From contig JAEMBT020000002.1 in the NCBI GenBank assembly GCA_018873245.2, positions 6,918,001-6,982,000 on the forward strand: a stretch of DNA of 64,000 bases. The letters run 5' to 3'. Below the pieces are notes generated by a model that was given only the letters and a program-made list of their open reading frames with translations, did no database searches and had not been told where the DNA came from. Source of the stretch: Archegozetes longisetosus (lineage: Eukaryota > Arthropoda > Arachnida > Sarcoptiformes > Trhypochthoniidae). Both the position numbers and the translations under genes were made by a program. Numbering within the stretch: the first letter of the stretch is position 1; every line of letters begins with the position of its first letter. This document shows positions 60,863 to 64,000 of this stretch, piece after piece.

Positions 60863-63143
60863 TCAAAATAATTTATAATTAATTTTAGATTGAGAATAAG
60901 AATCAATCATATTATCCAATATATTATTGTTCAAGTCACAAGTTATGATTTCGAGTTCATTTGGTAGTAATAGTTGAGAGACAGGAATATTCTCCAGTGT
61001 AGACGATATCGGATTCTCTGTAATCATCAGTTTCTTCAATTCAGTAGAATTCTGTAAATTTGACAAACACTCGATTCCTCTTATTTCTAAATATAGATTA
61101 ATAAATTGAATTAAATCTTAGGAAATCAATACTAATAAAACTTACTGTTATTGTTAAGCGACAAAATTTTCAATTTGTTTAACTTAAACTCTTTATCGAT
61201 AGTATAGATCTTATTGAAGTCCAATATTAGAACTTCAAGCGATACCATATGATTGAATGTTTTGCTCAATTTGATAATCAAATTATGACTCAAATCAAGA
61301 TATTGAATGTGTGTCAATCGATTGGTGTAATATAAAGATGTCAAATTAGAATTTTTCAGTAATAAACAACTACTTGATTGTAAATTTTCAATTTGATTTT
61401 TCAAAACCATTTTGCTCTCTAAAAATCCAATAAAACTTATTCAACTCATGTTCATTAAAACTCATTGACTTAAGTTGTACTTAAACTTACTTAAATCATT
61501 GTAATAGTTCAATCTCAACGGGTCTAGTTTTATGAGGGTGTCAAAAATTTCATCCATTTTAGTTTCTTTTGGATCAATCCAAGCAAGAGTTAGGTTAATC
61601 CCTAGAAGTTGTCAAATCAATTATTTTCTCAAATAGAAGACTAAATTTATAATTACATACATTTATTATTAGGTTCTAACTGATGGAGACATCGCAATGA
61701 CTCTAAGTAGCTCTCCTCCAAAACTATTTGTTTATCTAAATTATCGCTTCTTCTTTCCCAGACAAACAATTGCTTGCCTTTTGTTTCATCATTTGTGATA
61801 TCGATAGGTTCAATACATTCAGGATTTATTGCAAATGTTGGAATTGGACTGAAGCTAATTCTACTCAATTGATTGCCCTCAAGTGACTGTATATTAGAAT
61901 ACCAAATGTTAGACATTAAATCATTCGAAGCTGGAATCCATTCAAGTTCTGTGAGCATGTTTTCATTAATGCGAACCATAACTAATGGTCTATGTTTAAT
62001 AGATCGGGAAAGATTGACAATCAATAGAGATTGACTGATATTGAGAACAATTCGATTAATTTTGACTGTGTTTTCGTGATCTAACTCAATTGAATGTTTC
62101 ATATTATTTCCATAGTTAGTAGAGACGAGCCATTTGTGATAAAACCAAGCAGACTGATCTGAAGGGTCTGTGAATAACGCGTTTTCCACTAATTCATATT
62201 CTTTCTTCCATTGTTTCGTAAAATCAAAGTTTTCATTATTAGCAGCATAACTGAATAAACAGCTCCTATGATACCACGAACTGAAGTTTGAGAAGTTTTG
62301 CTTAACTTTCTCGAGAGTGAAATTAAGTTCTTCCTCCACGTTTATTTTAGCCAATTTTGACACAAAACGTCTGTAATCCCAACAGTGAACTAGTGTTTGA
62401 GAAAAGACAATTGAATTGTCATTCAACTAGTAATAGACTAGACTTACAGTTTCTTTCATCCAATTCAAGAAGTTGATTGCAAAGTGATATTTCTAACTGT
62501 AAGTTAGGATTAGGCATACGTTGTATGATCCAAGATCTTTGGTGCCAAACGCAATAGGATTTTGGATTGACTTTCAAACAGTTTGCCGTCAATTCCAGTT
62601 CATTTTGGCAAAGCTTCTGAAATGAATCTAAATTAAGATTACTTTGCTGAGCAGCGACTTCATGGCTGATTTGACTACTAGAATCGTCATTGGTTTGAGA
62701 TTTATTTTCTTCAACCTTAACAGACTCATCATTTAATTTATCTTTAATGGAAAGAATGACTTCTCTTCTATAGTTCCAAATGGTAGAGAAGTCAGGATTG
62801 ACTGCAAGCAATCGTGCACTAATCGCAAGTGCTTCGTCATCGAATTCATGTCTGGCTCTCTATTGAGAAGTAGTTTAGTAAGTGAAGTGGTCATTGAAAG
62901 CGTAAAAGAAATGAATAGAGGATTTGTTAAACCTTTTCGAATGCCTTATTAGTTGCTAGTTGGAATAGTTTAGCCTTTTCTTGTTTTTCTTTTCTTTTTT
63001 CCTTCTCCTTTTGGTCGCTTGTCTTCACTTTGAGTCTTCCGTGCTTCAAATCAAATGAATCGATTAATTTGTTGTAGATTGAATTATTTAAAATACGATA
63101 CCATTTTATTTTTGTTGTAGTTATAAACGCCTCAAATTACCAT
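60863..63143 (-). CDS. RABGGTA: Rab geranylgeranyltransferase subunit alpha
   Basis: Alpha subunit of the enzyme that prenylates Rab GTPases for membrane targeting, working with RABGGTB and REP. Exons 63143-63141 (ATG only), 63043-62933, 62859-62448, 62389-61661, 61601-61491, 61418-61146 and 61086-60863 give 620 residues (human 567). After the start comes HGRLKVKTS as in human. Prenyltransferase alpha repeats: NPDFSTIWNYRREV, NPKSYCVWHQRSW, ERNFHCWDYRRFV, FSNFSSWYHRSC and DPSDQSAWFYHKW. A ~200-residue divergent Ig-like insert follows, then leucine-rich repeats (QYLDLSHNLI, LEVLILDFNKI, LKILSLNNN). The first repeat region holds a charged Ser/Gln insert that explains the extra length. It converges with HSBP1. 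Confidence 0.93.
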
Positions 63144-63558
63144 AAATTAGTTGACATGGAGATTAAACACACTTTTGATAAACAATTTTAACAACCTTTA
63201 TTAGTTTAGTAATGGTTTTAGGCAATAATATATATTTAGGAAAATTAATAATAAATTACTATTTCAACAGAAATCAAATCCAATAGATTTTTGCGCCAAA
63301 GGGAGTCAAATATAATTATAGTATATGAACATAATTTATGAACAATTTCTAGGTAATAATAGGATAGATCGTAAATAAAAATTGTTTGAGATATTATAAG
63401 TTACATACATGAATTGAGAAGAGAATGGATTTGAAGGAAGGCGTTATGTCTATCAATGCCTGACGTGGCCCTCAATTACTTTTAATATTTACATTAAATT
63501 TCAATTCTTATAATCGAATAATTATCACAATTAATGAAATAAAATATAGTAGAGAATA
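63144..63558. other. Divergent intergenic region RABGGTA/TM9SF3
   Basis: About 415 nt between divergent starts, probably a bidirectional promoter area. It is very AT-rich with no other recognised element. An out-of-frame ATG lies 14 nt upstream of the proposed RABGGTA start on the minus strand. Confidence 0.4.
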
Positions 63559-63978
63559 ATGAAAAGTAGATTAATTAATATAATAAGTATTTTAATAGTT
63601 ATTAGTTTAATAAATGAAACCATAAGTGACGAACACGAGCACACCGTATGTATTAATACATTCATCAATAGTTAATATATAGATTTTAATAATGTCTTCA
63701 TATAATTACTAATATTTCATTATCACTAACACCAACTAAGCATTAATTTGAAATCTAATGAATTTTTTGTGTTTCCCTTTAGTATGAAGACAATGAAGAA
63801 GTGGTGTTATGGATGAATACGGTGGGTCCGTATCATAACCGACAGGAGACGTACAGCTACTTTTCATTACCCTTTTGTGCCGGCACCAAGCAAAGAATCA
63901 GTCATTATCATGAGACTCTTGGCGAAGCACTTCAAGGTGTCGAACTCGAGTTTAGTGGTCTTAATATCGATTTTAAAG
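63559..63978 (+). CDS. TM9SF3: Transmembrane 9 superfamily member 3 (5' part)
   Basis: Nonaspanin of the Golgi/endosomal membranes. Only two exons are inside the window: 63559-63645 and 63783-63978, joined in phase 0 and continuing after GATTTTAAAG|GTATTA. Exon 1 is a signal peptide ([19 protein letters not shown]) ending DEHEHT. Exon 2 begins [20 protein letters not shown] and includes [12 protein letters not shown] and [20 protein letters not shown], which is nearly identical to human TM9SF3. The nine membrane segments lie beyond the right edge. Confidence 0.95.
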
Positions 63979-64000
63979 GTATTACATATTTTATTTCTAA

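Noticed and set aside
1-64000. CRISPR arrays, bacterial operons or phage features
   Set aside because: The window is eukaryotic with spliced genes; no direct-repeat/spacer array was seen.

Overview
This is eukaryotic nuclear DNA: AT-rich, with spliced genes, mostly short GT-AG introns (many 47-110 nt) and AATAAA poly(A) signals. The gene set (mask with two ankyrin blocks plus KH, flower Ca2+ channel, a single 4E-BP, RAP chaperone) indicates an arthropod-type animal. Very short introns, compact spacing and a UDP-glycosyltransferase relic make an acariform mite my best guess; that is inference. I rebuilt gene models by hand from splice sites, reading-frame phase and family conservation, so exon edges are good hypotheses rather than transcript evidence.

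Layout, left to right. 1-9.3 kb: an unrecognised Ser-rich minus-strand gene (1.3-2.4 kb), a large empty stretch, the N-terminal leucine-rich-repeat exons of CCR4-NOT subunit 6 (minus, incomplete), then mitochondrial ribosomal protein L1 (plus). 9.7-21.2 kb: the giant mask/ANKHD1 gene (minus). 22.8-31 kb: 4E-BP (minus), LRPAP1/RAP (plus), NFU1 (minus, tail-to-tail with LRPAP1), a small Tc1-like MITE, and the flower Ca2+ channel (minus). 31-45 kb: glutaryl-CoA dehydrogenase (plus), a RasGEF-domain protein (minus), and 2-oxoglutarate dehydrogenase E1 (minus) with two mutually exclusive exons. 46-52.7 kb: eIF3f (minus), the CRL4 substrate receptor DTL/Cdt2 (plus), and a 747-residue zinc-finger protein of unfamiliar architecture (minus). 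52.7-59.1 kb: a decayed accessory region with an inverted-repeat hairpin, two related zinc-finger pseudogenes and a UGT pseudogene. 59.9-64 kb: HSBP1 (plus) and RABGGTA (minus) converge on a ~500-bp foldback inverted repeat, and TM9SF3 (plus) runs off the right edge.

Most genes are conserved housekeeping genes. Translation control is represented by 4E-BP, eIF3f and MRPL1. Mitochondrial metabolism is represented by OGDH, GCDH and NFU1; NFU1 supports the Fe-S/lipoate assembly that OGDH complexes need. There is no operon-like organisation. The most noteworthy observations are the OGDH tandem alternative exons, the foldback between convergent 3' ends, the initiator ATG of RABGGTA isolated by an intron, the duplicated zinc-binding module protein, the in-frame 60-nt intron of mask, and two single-base frameshifts inside simple repeats of otherwise intact genes (mask and GCDH), which look like assembly errors or recent lesions.
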